Below are positions 17,000-26,933 of a stretch of DNA of 64,000 nucleotides, piece by piece. The notes under the pieces were generated by a model. The model was given only the letters and a program-made list of their open reading frames with translations, was not told the origin of the DNA and did no database searches. This stretch comes from Arthrobacter sp. zg-Y238 (GTDB lineage Bacteria; Actinomycetota; Actinomycetes; Actinomycetales; Micrococcaceae). A program made the translations under genes and the position numbers. The stretch lies in the NCBI RefSeq assembly GCF_024385525.1, contig NZ_JANFLU010000004.1, positions 62,001-126,000 on the forward strand, in the 5' to 3' direction. Every line of letters begins with the position of its first letter. Within the stretch, counting starts at the first letter, position 1.

Positions 17000-19900
17000 A
17001 TGGCTGGCTCCGTTTCGGGGATCGATGGCCCCGCATCCGATGCAATGCTCGCTCTTGGCAGGTTCTTCACCCGGTGGGATGAAACGGGTGACGGCCGGGC
17101 CGTGTTCCGGGAAGGCGGCCGCGAGGGAGACGCCTTCTACCGGAACCGGTGGAGCCACGACAAGGTGGTGCGCTCTACCCACGGCGTGAACTGCACGGGG
17201 TCCTGTTCGTGGAAGGTGTACGTCAAGGACGGGATCATCACCTGGGAGGCACAGGAAACCGACTATCCCTCGGTGGGGCCGGATCGGCCCGAGTATGAGC
17301 CCCGCGGCTGCCCCCGCGGTGCGGCCTTTTCGTGGTACACCTATTCCCCCACCCGGGTCCGGTTCCCCTATATCCGCGGCGTGCTGCTGGAGATGTACCG
17401 GGAAGCCAGGCGGCGTACGGGAGACCCGGTGCTGGCCTGGGAGGAGATTGTCCGCGACCCGCAGCGCCGTCGTACGTACCAGCAGGCCCGCGGGAAGGGC
17501 GGGCTGGTGCGCTCCAGTTGGGCCGAAGCCCTGGAGATGACGGCCGCAGCGCACATTTCGACGATCAAGAACTACGGCCCGGACCGCTGCACGGGCTTTT
17601 CGCCGATTCCGGCCATGTCCATGGTGTCGCACGCGGCCGGAGCCCGGTTCATCAACCTCATCGGCGGGGTGATGAACAGCTTCTACGACTGGTACGCGGA
17701 CCTTCCCGTGGCCAGCCCGCAGGTGTTCGGCGACCAGACGGACGTCCCCGAATCCGGAGACTGGTGGGATGCCACCTACCTGATGATGTGGGGGTCCAAC
17801 ATCCCGGTGACCCGCACGCCGGATGCGCACTGGATGGTGGAAGGGCGCTACCGCGGGACCAAGGTGGTCTCCGTCAGCCCGGACTATGCGGACAACACGA
17901 AGTTCGCGGACGAATGGCTGCCTGCCGCCGCCGGCTCCGACGGCGCGCTTGCCATGGCCATGGGACACGTGATTCTCAAGGAAAACTTCGTTGACCGGCG
18001 CGTGCCGTTTTTCGAGGGCTATGTGCTGCAATACACCGACCTGCCGTTCCTCGTCACGCTCGAGGAGCGGGACGACGGCACCGTGGTGCCGGGGAAGTTC
18101 CTCACCGCCGCAGACCTGGGGCGCCGCGAAGCCAAGGCCTCCGACTCCGCGTTCAAGACGGTCCTGCTGGACCGCGGCGCCGGCACCCCGGTAGTGCCCA
18201 ACGGATCCGTGGGATTCCGGTACAACGAGGCCGACGCCGGCAAGTGGAACCTGGACCTGCAGGGGGTGGTGCCGGCACTGTCCATCGCGGATGCCGCTAC
18301 CGTCCGGCAGGGGACCAGCCGGGTGGACCTGCCCGCCTTCACCGAGCCCGGCGGCACCGGCTCCGTCCTGCGCCGCGGCGTGCCGGTGACCACGGTGGCG
18401 GGGAAAACCGTGACCACGGTGTTCGATTTGATGCTCGCCCAGTACGGGCTCGGGCGGAACGGACTGCCGGGGGACTGGGCGGCCGGATACGACGACGCCG
18501 GCACCCCCTACACTCCGGCGTGGCAGCAGGAGATCACCAATGTGACTCCCGAAGCCGTGATCCGCACGGCCCGGGACTTCGCAGCCAACGCGGAGAAATC
18601 GAACGGCCGGTCCATGATCATCCTCGGCGCCGGCATCTGCCAGTGGTACCACGGGGACGTGACCTACCGGGCCATCCTGGCGATGCTGATGCTCTGCGGC
18701 TGCCAGGGCCGCAACGGCGGCGGGTGGGCCCACTACGTGGGCCAGGAAAAGTGCCGGCCCATCACCGGCTGGGCAGCCATGGCTTCGGCCGGGGACTGGA
18801 ACCGGCCGCCGCGCTTCATGATCGGCACCGCGTTCTGGTACATGCATACCGACCAGTTCCGTTCCGACGGCTATTCCTCCGATTCGATGCAGTCGCCGTT
18901 GGCCACCGGACACCTGCGCGGGCTGCACACTGCCGATGTCATCGCGAAGTCCACCCGGATGGGCTGGATGCCTTTCTTCCCCCAGTTCGATGCAAAGAAC
19001 TCCCTGGATGTTGCCGACGACGCGGCCGCAGGGGTGGCCCGGGGCGAGGCGAGCGACGAGGCGGGGTGGGTGGCGCAGCAACTCAAAGACGGGCGGCTGC
19101 GGTTCGCGGTGGAGGACGTTGACGCCCCGGAAAACTGGCCGCGGACGCTGATCCTGTGGCGGTCGAACCTGTTGGGCTCCTCGGCCAAGGGGGAGGAGTA
19201 TTTCCAGAAACACCTGCTGGGCACGTTGAACAACGTTATGGGCGCGGATCACAGCGAGTCCCGGCCACGCGACGTCGTCTGGCGTGAAGACGCGCCGCAG
19301 GGCAAGCTCGATCTACTCGTCTCCGCCGACTTCCGGATGACAAGCTCCACGCTGCTGTCCGACGTCGTGTTTCCCGCTGCCACCTGGTACGAGAAATACG
19401 ACCTTTCCTCCACAGACATGCACCCCTATGTGCACGCGTTCACCCCTGCGATCCCACCGCCATGGGAAGCGAAGACGGATTACGACCTGTTCCGCCTGCT
19501 CTCGGAGGAGTTCTCCCGGCAGGCCGCGACGCACCTCGGGGTGCGCAGGGACCTCGTAGCCACCGCGCTCACGCATGACACGCCCGGGGAGATCGCGCAG
19601 CCCGGCGGGCACGCCCCGGATTGGAAGGGCACGGACATCCCGGCGGTCCCGGGAAAGAACCTGCCCTCCCTCGCCGTGGTGGAGCGGGACTATACGGCCA
19701 TCGCCGAGAAGTTCGCCGCCGTCGGACCGCTGGCGGACAAACTGGGATTCACCACCAAGTTCGTGAAGTACGACGTGTCCCGGCCCCTGGCGCAGCTGGC
19801 CCGCAAGCACGGCGTTTTTGACCGGGGTGCGGCGGCGGGCCGCCCGGCGGTGGACACCGATGCCCGCATGGCCGAAGCGATCCTGCTGCTTTCCGGTACC

Positions 19901-20719
19901 ACCAACGGGGAACTGGCACTGCAGGGTTTCCGTACCCTGGAGAAACGGACCGGCACGCCGCTGGCGGATCTGGCCGAGGGCGCCGAGGACCGGCAGATCA
20001 CCTTCCGGGACACCCAGGACCGGCCGACGCCGGTGCTGACCTCCCCGGAGTGGTCCGGCTCCGAGACCGGAGGCCGGCGCTATGCACCGTTCACGATCAA
20101 CATCGAACGGCTCAAACCCTTCCACACGCTCACCGGTCGGATGCACTTTTTCCTCGACCATGACTGGATCCTGGACATGGGCGAGGCCCTGCCGATCTAC
20201 CGGCCTCCGCTGGACATGCACCGCCTGTTCGGAGAACCGCAGCTGGGCACCCGCGGGGAGCTCTCCGTGGCAGTGCGTTACCTGACTCCGCACAACAAGT
20301 GGTCCATCCACTCCGAATACCAGGACAACCTGCTGATGCTCTCGCTGTCCCGCGGCGGAACGTCGGTATGGATGAGCCGGGAGGACGCCGCACTGATCGA
20401 GGTGTCGGACAACGAGTGGGTGGAATGCGTGTCCAACTCCGGGGTGCTGGTGGGCCGGGCCATTGTCAGCAGCCGGATGCCGGCCGGGGTCATCTACGTC
20501 TACCACGCGCAGGAACGGATCATCGACGTGCCCAAGTCCGAAGCCACCGGCCGGCGCGGCGGCATCCACAATTCCGTGACCCGGATCCTGGTCAAACCCA
20601 CCCACATGATCGGCGGGTATGCCCAGCTGTCCTGGGCCTTCAACTATCTCGGTCCCACCGGCAACCAGCGGGACATTGTCTCCGTGGTGCGCAAACGTTC
20701 CCAGGAGGTGCAGTACTGA
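17000..20719 (+). CDS. narG: Respiratory nitrate reductase alpha subunit NarG
   Basis: The molybdenum (bis-MGD) catalytic subunit that reduces nitrate to nitrite on the cytoplasmic face. From the ATG at 17000 it has 1239 residues, close to the usual 1230-1250. The FS0 iron-sulfur ligands His61, Cys65, Cys69 and Cys104 (HGVNCTGSC and RGCPRG) and the molybdenum ligand Asp234 in WYADLPVASPQ are present, the last followed by the NarG signature QTDVPESGDWW. The frame is open upstream to 16829, but that part reads as antisense of menB. narH overlaps its stop by one base. Confidence 0.97.
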   Translation: MAGSVSGIDGPASDAMLALGRFFTRWDETGDGRAVFREGGREGDAFYRNRWSHDKVVRSTHGVNCTGSCSWKVYVKDGIITWEAQETDYPSVGPDRPEYEPRGCPRGAAFSWYTYSPTRVRFPYIRGVLLEMYREARRRTGDPVLAWEEIVRDPQRRRTYQQARGKGGLVRSSWAEALEMTAAAHISTIKNYGPDRCTGFSPIPAMSMVSHAAGARFINLIGGVMNSFYDWYADLPVASPQVFGDQTDVPESGDWWDATYLMMWGSNIPVTRTPDAHWMVEGRYRGTKVVSVSPDYADNTKFADEWLPAAAGSDGALAMAMGHVILKENFVDRRVPFFEGYVLQYTDLPFLVTLEERDDGTVVPGKFLTAADLGRREAKASDSAFKTVLLDRGAGTPVVPNGSVGFRYNEADAGKWNLDLQGVVPALSIADAATVRQGTSRVDLPAFTEPGGTGSVLRRGVPVTTVAGKTVTTVFDLMLAQYGLGRNGLPGDWAAGYDDAGTPYTPAWQQEITNVTPEAVIRTARDFAANAEKSNGRSMIILGAGICQWYHGDVTYRAILAMLMLCGCQGRNGGGWAHYVGQEKCRPITGWAAMASAGDWNRPPRFMIGTAFWYMHTDQFRSDGYSSDSMQSPLATGHLRGLHTADVIAKSTRMGWMPFFPQFDAKNSLDVADDAAAGVARGEASDEAGWVAQQLKDGRLRFAVEDVDAPENWPRTLILWRSNLLGSSAKGEEYFQKHLLGTLNNVMGADHSESRPRDVVWREDAPQGKLDLLVSADFRMTSSTLLSDVVFPAATWYEKYDLSSTDMHPYVHAFTPAIPPPWEAKTDYDLFRLLSEEFSRQAATHLGVRRDLVATALTHDTPGEIAQPGGHAPDWKGTDIPAVPGKNLPSLAVVERDYTAIAEKFAAVGPLADKLGFTTKFVKYDVSRPLAQLARKHGVFDRGAAAGRPAVDTDARMAEAILLLSGTTNGELALQGFRTLEKRTGTPLADLAEGAEDRQITFRDTQDRPTPVLTSPEWSGSETGGRRYAPFTINIERLKPFHTLTGRMHFFLDHDWILDMGEALPIYRPPLDMHRLFGEPQLGTRGELSVAVRYLTPHNKWSIHSEYQDNLLMLSLSRGGTSVWMSREDAALIEVSDNEWVECVSNSGVLVGRAIVSSRMPAGVIYVYHAQERIIDVPKSEATGRRGGIHNSVTRILVKPTHMIGGYAQLSWAFNYLGPTGNQRDIVSVVRKRSQEVQY

Positions 20720-22476
20720 TGCGGATCATGGCTCAGACAGCAATGGTGATGGCGCTGGACAAGTGCATCGGCTGCCACACCTGCTCGGTAACCTGCAAAC
20801 AGGCCTGGACCAACCGGGCCGGCACCGAATACGTCTGGTTCAACAACGTGGAAACCCGGCCCGGGCAGGGGTATCCGCGCAGGTACGAGGACCAGGAGCG
20901 GTGGAAGGGCGGCTGGGAGCTGAATAGCCGCGGCAGGCTGAAGCTCAAAGCCGGCGGGAGGCTGGCCAAACTCTTCGGCATCTTTGCCAGCCCGGTCCAG
21001 CCGGAGCTGAACGACTACTACGAACCCTGGACCTACGACTACGAAAACCTGATCAACGCACCTGCCGGCAACGACTTTCCCGTGGCCAAACCCAAGTCCC
21101 TCATCACCGGCCAGGACATGAAAATCACCTGGTCGGCCAACTGGGACGACAACCTGGGCGGGTCCGAGCGGACCGGCGGGCAGGACCCCGTGCTGGAGAA
21201 AATGCGCCGGGACGCGGAGGAGAAGGTGAAGCTGGAGTTCGATTCCACCTTCATGTTCTATCTGCCGAGGATCTGCGAGCACTGCCTGAACCCCTCCTGC
21301 ATGGCCTCCTGCCCGAGCGGTGCCATCTATAAGCGCGAAGAGGACGGCATTGTGCTGGTGGACCAGGACCGCTGCCGGGGCTGGCGGCAGTGCATCACCG
21401 GCTGCCCGTACAAGAAGATGTACTTCAACCACCGCTCCGGCAAGGCGGAGAAGTGCACGTTCTGCTATCCGCGCATCGAGGTAGGCATCCCCACGGTCTG
21501 CGCCGAAACGTGTGTGGGCCGGTTGCGGTACATCGGGATTTTCCTGTACGACGCCGACCGCGTCACCGAGGCCGCCTCCGTGCCCAACGAGCAGGACCTC
21601 TACGAGGCGCAGCTGGACCTGATGATGGACCCCAACGATCCGGACGTCATTGCCGGCGCACGGGCCGAAGGCATCCCGGAGGACTGGCTGGACGCCGCCC
21701 GGCGCTCGCCGGTCTACGCCCTGGCCAAGGAAATGCGGGTGGCGCTGCCGCTGCACCCCGAATACCGGACAATGCCGATGGTCTGGTATGTGCCGCCGCT
21801 GTCCCCGATCGTGGACGTGCTGAAGGAGCAGGGGCACGACGGCGAGGCAGCGGAGAATCTCTTCGGCGCCATCGAGGCCCTGCGGATTCCGGTGGAATAC
21901 CTCGCCGAACTCTTTACCGCCGGAGACACCGACCTTGTCACCGCAGTGCTGCGGAAGCTTGCCGCCATGCGCGCCTACATGCGGAACATCACCCTGGGTG
22001 ATGAGCCTGACGAGCGGATCGCGGCCGACGTCGGCATGACCGGCGAGCAGATCGTCGCGATGTACCGGCTGATGGCCGTTGCGAAGTACGAGGAGCGGTA
22101 CGTGATTCCCGCCGCGCACGCGGAGGACGCGCACAACCTCGAGGAGATCGGCTGCTCTCTGGATGTCGAGGGCGGTCCCGGGATGGGACAGACCGGAGTC
22201 TTCGGTGAGGCCTCCGGGCGGCCGATGCCCGTGGCGGTGGAGAACTTCGAAGCCCTGCAGGCCCGGCAGCGCGGCGAGGACCCGACGGGCAACGGCAACC
22301 TGGGCGGGCGGGTGAACCTGCTCAACTGGGACGGACGGGGCTCACCGCAGGGGCTGTTCCCGGCCAACAACAACCGCGGCGCACCCGATGAGGGTGCCGG
22401 CGAGGGCCTGGGTGCCGGATACGACCAGGCCGAGGGCGACGGGCCTGCATCGGATCAAGGCAGGGCTGATAAATGA
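20719..22476 (+). CDS. narH: Respiratory nitrate reductase beta subunit NarH
   Basis: Electron-transfer subunit with four iron-sulfur clusters between NarI and NarG. The cysteine groups are CIGCHTCSVTC, CEHCLNPSCMASCP, CRGWRQCITGCP (Trp in place of one Cys, as expected for the three-iron cluster) and CTFC with CAETC. It has 585 residues against about 510 in E. coli, from an insertion near residues 95-140 and a polar Gly/Asp-rich C-terminal extension. The ATG overlaps the narG stop (TGATG); the C-terminus overlaps narJ by four bases. Confidence 0.97.
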   Translation: MRIMAQTAMVMALDKCIGCHTCSVTCKQAWTNRAGTEYVWFNNVETRPGQGYPRRYEDQERWKGGWELNSRGRLKLKAGGRLAKLFGIFASPVQPELNDYYEPWTYDYENLINAPAGNDFPVAKPKSLITGQDMKITWSANWDDNLGGSERTGGQDPVLEKMRRDAEEKVKLEFDSTFMFYLPRICEHCLNPSCMASCPSGAIYKREEDGIVLVDQDRCRGWRQCITGCPYKKMYFNHRSGKAEKCTFCYPRIEVGIPTVCAETCVGRLRYIGIFLYDADRVTEAASVPNEQDLYEAQLDLMMDPNDPDVIAGARAEGIPEDWLDAARRSPVYALAKEMRVALPLHPEYRTMPMVWYVPPLSPIVDVLKEQGHDGEAAENLFGAIEALRIPVEYLAELFTAGDTDLVTAVLRKLAAMRAYMRNITLGDEPDERIAADVGMTGEQIVAMYRLMAVAKYEERYVIPAAHAEDAHNLEEIGCSLDVEGGPGMGQTGVFGEASGRPMPVAVENFEALQARQRGEDPTGNGNLGGRVNLLNWDGRGSPQGLFPANNNRGAPDEGAGEGLGAGYDQAEGDGPASDQGRADK

Positions 22477-23171
22477 GCCTGCTGGAGAAGCTGCTCGGCA
22501 AACCCGGGAAGGGCACCCTCGCGCCCGAGCCCTACGCCGATGCCCGGCCCGGCCGCAGCCGGGTGATCCGGCAGGCGGCTGCCCTGCTGCTCGAATACCC
22601 TGACGAGCAGCTGGTGGAACTAATCCCGGGAATCCGCGCGGCCCTGGCTGAAGCCGGGGTGCCGGCAGGGGAGCTGGAACCTCTCTTCGACTGGCTGTCG
22701 TCCCGGCCGCTGCCGGATGTGCAGGCCGCCTATGTACAGGAATTCGACCTGTCCAAGCGGCACAGCCTGCACCTGACCTACTGGACCGACGGCGATACCC
22801 GCCGCCGGGGCGAGGCGCTCGCCGCCTTCAAGGAGATCTACCGCTCCCACGCCGTGCTGCCGGAAGGCACCGAGCTGCCGGACTACCTGCCCCTGGTGCT
22901 GGAATTCGCCGCGAAGGTTTCCCCGGAGGACGGGTACGAACTGCTGCAGCGCTACCGTCCGTCAGTGGAACTGCTCCGGCTGGCCCTGCGGGACGACGGC
23001 CTGCCCTACGAGGGCATCTTGACCCTGGTCTGTTCCACCCTTCCCGGAGTCTCACCCGAGACCCAGGCCTCCGTGATGCGTACGGCGGGCTACGGTCCGC
23101 CCACCGAAACCGTGGGGCTGGAGCCGTACAGCTCGCGGCTGCTGCCGGTGAGCGAAAGGAGCCACCCATGA
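22473..23171 (+). CDS. narJ: Nitrate reductase assembly chaperone NarJ
   Basis: Cytoplasmic chaperone that holds the NarGH apoprotein during molybdenum-cofactor insertion. The 232-residue helical protein has the family core AALLLEYPDEQL and EFDLSKRHSLHLTYWTDGDTRRRG. It starts at an ATGA overlap with narH and ends at another with narI. No metal-binding motif is expected or seen. Confidence 0.95.
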   Translation: MSLLEKLLGKPGKGTLAPEPYADARPGRSRVIRQAAALLLEYPDEQLVELIPGIRAALAEAGVPAGELEPLFDWLSSRPLPDVQAAYVQEFDLSKRHSLHLTYWTDGDTRRRGEALAAFKEIYRSHAVLPEGTELPDYLPLVLEFAAKVSPEDGYELLQRYRPSVELLRLALRDDGLPYEGILTLVCSTLPGVSPETQASVMRTAGYGPPTETVGLEPYSSRLLPVSERSHP

Positions 23172-23983
23172 CTGCCGTAGCTGCACCGCTGGATGTGCCG
23201 CCGCCGGAGAACGTGCAGGTGGGCGTGGACGATGTCATGCTGTGGGGAGTGCTGCCCTATCTGGTGCTGGCCATCCTGGTGCTCGGCTCCATCTGGAGGT
23301 ACCGGTATGACCAGTTCGGCTGGACCACCCGGTCATCCCAGCTCTACGAGTCCAGGCTGCTGCGCATTGCTTCCCCGCTCTTCCACTTCGGAATCCTGGC
23401 GGTGATTGTGGGGCATTTCGTCGGATTGGTGATTCCGAAAACCTGGATGGACGCCATCGGACTCAACGAGGACACCTACCACTTCTTCGCCCTGAGCGTG
23501 GGCATCCTGGCCGGCGTAGCCACGCTGGTGGGGATAGTGCTGTTGATTTACCGACGCCGGACCACCGGCCCGGTCTTCATGGCCACCACCCGCAATGACA
23601 AGGCGATGTACATCTTCCTGCTGGCGGCGATCCTGACCGGACTGGCGACCACGGTCTTTTCCGTTTTCGACACGAACATCGTCAACTACCGGGACACCGT
23701 GGCGCCGTGGTTCCGTTCTGTCTTCATCCTGCAGCCCGACATCACGGGAATGACGGCTGCCTCCATGTCCTTCAAGATCCACACGGTCTTCGGGCTGGTG
23801 CTCTTTGCCATCTGGCCCTTCACCCGCCTGGTCCATGCGTTTACCGCGCCCGTGCACTACCTGTTCCGGCCCTACATCGTCTACCGCTCACGGGGTCGGC
23901 GGCCGGTTACGGGGTCGAGGACGCCGCGCGGCGGCTGGGACCCCGTGGGGACACCCGACCGGGACCGTCCGGGCGGTCCTTAG
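23168..23983 (+). CDS. narI: Respiratory nitrate reductase gamma subunit NarI
   Basis: Membrane diheme cytochrome b that oxidises menaquinol. It has five predicted helices. Likely heme ligands are the histidines in SPLFHFGILAVIVGHFVGL and in FKIHTVFGLVLF / PFTRLVHAFTAPVHY. The 271 residues exceed the E. coli length of about 225 because of an Arg/Pro/Gly-rich C-terminal tail of roughly 35 residues that shows no motif. It starts at a four-base overlap with narJ. Confidence 0.96.
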   Translation: MTAVAAPLDVPPPENVQVGVDDVMLWGVLPYLVLAILVLGSIWRYRYDQFGWTTRSSQLYESRLLRIASPLFHFGILAVIVGHFVGLVIPKTWMDAIGLNEDTYHFFALSVGILAGVATLVGIVLLIYRRRTTGPVFMATTRNDKAMYIFLLAAILTGLATTVFSVFDTNIVNYRDTVAPWFRSVFILQPDITGMTAASMSFKIHTVFGLVLFAIWPFTRLVHAFTAPVHYLFRPYIVYRSRGRRPVTGSRTPRGGWDPVGTPDRDRPGGP

Positions 23984-24017
23984 GAACTGAGTTCATCTGG
24001 CGGAAGGCAGGCAGCCC

Positions 24018-25250
24018 ATGTCCACAGCATCTTCTCCTCCGGCCGCAGGCGCAGACCTCCGGTCTGGCCAGCTACGGAACCTGATCGTGGCAACCATTGC
24101 CTCCACGGTGGGGTTCTGGGCCTGGACGATCATCGGACCGCTCTCCAGCCGCTACGCCGCAGACATGGACCTGGGCGCCGGACAAACCTCGGTCCTTGTG
24201 GCCATGCCGATTCTGGTCGGCTCGGTGGCGCGGATCCCCGTCGGCGCCCTGACGGACCGCTACGGCGGCCGGGTCATGTTCACCGTGATCCTGGGGGTGA
24301 CGGCGCCGCTGGTGCTGCTCACCGGAATCGTCGGCCAGCTGGGCAACTTCCCGTTCCTGGTGGTCATCGCGTTCTTCCTGGGCATCGCCGGGACCGTCTT
24401 CGCCATCGGCATCCCCTTCTGCTCGGCCTGGTACGAACGGAGCCGGAAAGGCTTCGCCACCGGGGTATTCGGGGCCGGCATGGTGGGGACGGCCGTGTCG
24501 GCGTTCTTCACCCCGCGGCTAGTGGCCGCCGTCGGCTACATGGGCACCCACATCACCATCGCCGTCGTCGTCGCAGCCATGGCGGTGCTGAGCTGGCTGA
24601 TCCTGCGCGAATCCCCGGCCTGGTCAAAACCCACGGAACCGGTGCTGCCGAAGATCACCCACGCCTTCACCCTGCGCGTCACCTGGCAGCTGTGCTTCCT
24701 GTACGGGGTGGTGTTCGGTGCGTTTGTGGCATTCTCCAATTACCTGCCCACGTATCTGGGCAATGTCTACGATTACGACGCGACTGCGGCAGGAACCCGG
24801 ACCGCAGGCTTCGCCGTGGCCGCTGTTATCGCCCGCCCGATCGGCGGAACCATCGCGGACAAGGTGGGGCCGAAGCTGGTCACGCTCGCGTCCTTTGCCG
24901 GCACGGCGGTCCTGGCGGTTATTGTTGCCCTCCGTCCGGAGCAGGAGGAGGTCTACGGGACAGCGTTCATCCTGATGGCCTTGTTCCTGGGACTGGGCAC
25001 CGGCGGAGTCTTCGCCTGGGTGGGCCGTGCCGCTCCGGCGCAGGACGTAGGTACCGTCGGCGGGATTATTGCCGCCGCCGGAGGGCTCGGCGGCTACTTC
25101 CCGCCCCTGGTCATGGGGGCAACCTATGACCCGGCGAACCGCAGCTATTTCGTAGGCCTCATGCTGCTTGCGGCCTTCGCCGCCGTCGCCCTGCTGCTGA
25201 CCTTCACGGTGCGCAACGGCGGCCGGGTGGACACTCGCTCCGGCACCTGA
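24018..25250 (+). CDS. narK: NarK-type nitrate/nitrite MFS transporter
   Basis: A 410-residue protein with 12 predicted helices. The nitrate-transporter features are ARIPVGALTDRYGGRVMF between helices 2 and 3 and the Gly-rich helix GIAGTVFAIGIPFCSAWY, with a second Gly-rich stretch in LGLGTGGVFAWVGRAAP. Expected role: nitrate uptake and nitrite export serving NarGHI. It lies 34 bp after narI and is likely part of the same operon. Confidence 0.94.
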   Translation: MSTASSPPAAGADLRSGQLRNLIVATIASTVGFWAWTIIGPLSSRYAADMDLGAGQTSVLVAMPILVGSVARIPVGALTDRYGGRVMFTVILGVTAPLVLLTGIVGQLGNFPFLVVIAFFLGIAGTVFAIGIPFCSAWYERSRKGFATGVFGAGMVGTAVSAFFTPRLVAAVGYMGTHITIAVVVAAMAVLSWLILRESPAWSKPTEPVLPKITHAFTLRVTWQLCFLYGVVFGAFVAFSNYLPTYLGNVYDYDATAAGTRTAGFAVAAVIARPIGGTIADKVGPKLVTLASFAGTAVLAVIVALRPEQEEVYGTAFILMALFLGLGTGGVFAWVGRAAPAQDVGTVGGIIAAAGGLGGYFPPLVMGATYDPANRSYFVGLMLLAAFAAVALLLTFTVRNGGRVDTRSGT

Positions 25251-25288
25251 GCCCTTGGCCTCCGGAGACCGGCGGGTAGAGTCGGAGC

Positions 25289-26029
25289 ATGGGTGCAACT
25301 GAACTGATTCTGGTCCGCCACGGCGAATCCGCCGGCAATGTGGCCGCTACCCGCGCGGGCCGCGAGGGCGCCGAACGTATTGACCTTCCCTGGCGGGACC
25401 CCGACGTCCCGCTGAGCCCCGACGGCGAGCAGCAGGCCGCAGCGCTTGGCCGCTGGATTGCCGGGCTGCCCGCCGAAGAACTGCCCGATTCCGTCTGGTG
25501 CTCGCCCTACCTGCGGGCACGGCAGACGGCGGAACTGGCGGGGCTGGCCGGCCTCACGGGCGGCATGCGGGTTGATGAGCGCCTGCGGGACCGGGAACTG
25601 GGGATCCTGGACCTGCTGACCTCCGCCGGCGTCGCAGCACGTTATCCCGAGGAAGCCGAACGCCGGTCCTGGCTGGGGAAGTTCGCCTACCGTCCGCCGG
25701 GCGGCGAGTCCTGGGCCGATGTCGCCCTGCGGCTGCGTTCGGTGTTCCGGGACCTGGATGACGAGGAAGACGGCAAGCGTGTGGCAGTGGTTTGCCACGA
25801 CGCCGTGATACTGCTGATCCGTTACGTCCTGGAACAGATGAGCGAGCAGGAACTGCTGGACACCGCCGCCGCCAACAGCGTGCGGAACGGCTCAGTGACC
25901 CGGCTGGTGCGCCCCACCGGCACCGGGCCCTGGAAGCTGCACACCTTCAACAGCGTGCTCCACCTGCAGGACAGTGGAGCGCCGGTAACCGAACATGCAG
26001 GAGAAACTGATGACATCCACCCCCGCTGA
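25289..26029 (+). CDS. Histidine phosphatase family protein
   Basis: A 246-residue phosphoglycerate-mutase-like phosphatase with catalytic Arg10-His11-Gly12 in LILVRHGESAGNV and a second histidine in VAVVCHDAVILLI. It is not closely similar to the histidine phosphatase at 7908. The conserved pair with the NAD(P)H-hydrate dehydratase gene, which it overlaps by 20 bp, suggests co-expression. Substrate unknown. Confidence 0.9.
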   Translation: MGATELILVRHGESAGNVAATRAGREGAERIDLPWRDPDVPLSPDGEQQAAALGRWIAGLPAEELPDSVWCSPYLRARQTAELAGLAGLTGGMRVDERLRDRELGILDLLTSAGVAARYPEEAERRSWLGKFAYRPPGGESWADVALRLRSVFRDLDDEEDGKRVAVVCHDAVILLIRYVLEQMSEQELLDTAAANSVRNGSVTRLVRPTGTGPWKLHTFNSVLHLQDSGAPVTEHAGETDDIHPR

Positions 26030-26891
26030 GCTTGTTACCCCCGCGCTGCTGCGCGGCTGGCGGCTCTCCACCGAGGCCTCCGGCAAGGAGGACCGCGGCA
26101 CCGTGCTGGTGATCGGCGGAGCCCGGAGCACTCCGGGAGCGGTGATGCTGGCAGGGCTTGCCGGGCTGCGGGTCGGCGCCGGCCGCCTGACCATGGGTTT
26201 GGCGGAATCGGCGGCGATCGCCGTCGCTGTGGCGATCCCCGAATCCGGAGTGGTGGGACTGCCTGAGGAAGACGGCGGAATTGACGGCGGTGCGGCCGGA
26301 AAGCTGCTCGAATCCGATCTTTCGACGGCGTCGGCAGTGGTGATCGGCCCCGGCCTGGACGACGCCGAGCAGGCCGCGGCGCTCTTGCGGTCAGTGGTTC
26401 CGCTGCTCGGGGAAAAGACCCAGGTGGTACTGGATGCCTTTGCCCTCGGCGTGCTGCCCGGGCTGCCGGAACTTTACGACACCCTGGCCGGCCGGCTGGT
26501 CCTGACCCCGAATGGTGCCGAAATCCTGCGCCTCCTCGAGGACGAGGATGCAGACGAAGACTCCCTGGACCTGCCGAAAGCCTCCAAGGAGGTGGCACGG
26601 AAATACTCGGCGGTGGTCAGCGCGCACAACGTCATTACCGCTCCTGACGGAAGGAGCTGGGAAGTGCCGGCCGGGAACTCGGGCCTGGGTACTTCCGGGT
26701 CCGGGGATGTCCTCGCCGGTGCGGTGGGCGGATTCCTTGCCCGCGGTGCAACGCCGGAACAGGCAGCGTGCTGGGGCACGTATCTGCACGCGGTGAGCGG
26801 GGACCGGCTCTCCGCCTCGCGGGGACCGCTCAGCTTCCTGGCACGGGAACTGCTCGAAGCCATGCCTCCGGTGATCGCGGAGTTGAGCTAG
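26010..26891 (+). CDS. nnrD: ADP-dependent NAD(P)H-hydrate dehydratase
   Basis: Ribokinase-like repair enzyme that returns the hydrated forms of NADH and NADPH to the usable cofactors. Family motifs are GTVLVIGGARSTPGAV near the N-terminus, VVIGPGLDD in the middle and the catalytic-aspartate loop GTSGSGDVLAGAVGGFLARG. The 293-residue start at 26010 follows AGGAG with six bases of spacing; an earlier ATG at 25995 is less well placed. The epimerase domain (NnrE) is not fused, so it should be encoded elsewhere. Confidence 0.94.
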   Translation: MTSTPAELVTPALLRGWRLSTEASGKEDRGTVLVIGGARSTPGAVMLAGLAGLRVGAGRLTMGLAESAAIAVAVAIPESGVVGLPEEDGGIDGGAAGKLLESDLSTASAVVIGPGLDDAEQAAALLRSVVPLLGEKTQVVLDAFALGVLPGLPELYDTLAGRLVLTPNGAEILRLLEDEDADEDSLDLPKASKEVARKYSAVVSAHNVITAPDGRSWEVPAGNSGLGTSGSGDVLAGAVGGFLARGATPEQAACWGTYLHAVSGDRLSASRGPLSFLARELLEAMPPVIAELS

Positions 26892-26933
26892 CGAGGGGCT
26901 GTATCCCGGCAGAACGGCCCATATCCTGAGGTA

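Noticed and set aside
16847-19252. 801-codon open frame antisense to narG
   Set aside because: Low-complexity His/Arg/Gly product with no motif; narG is certain.
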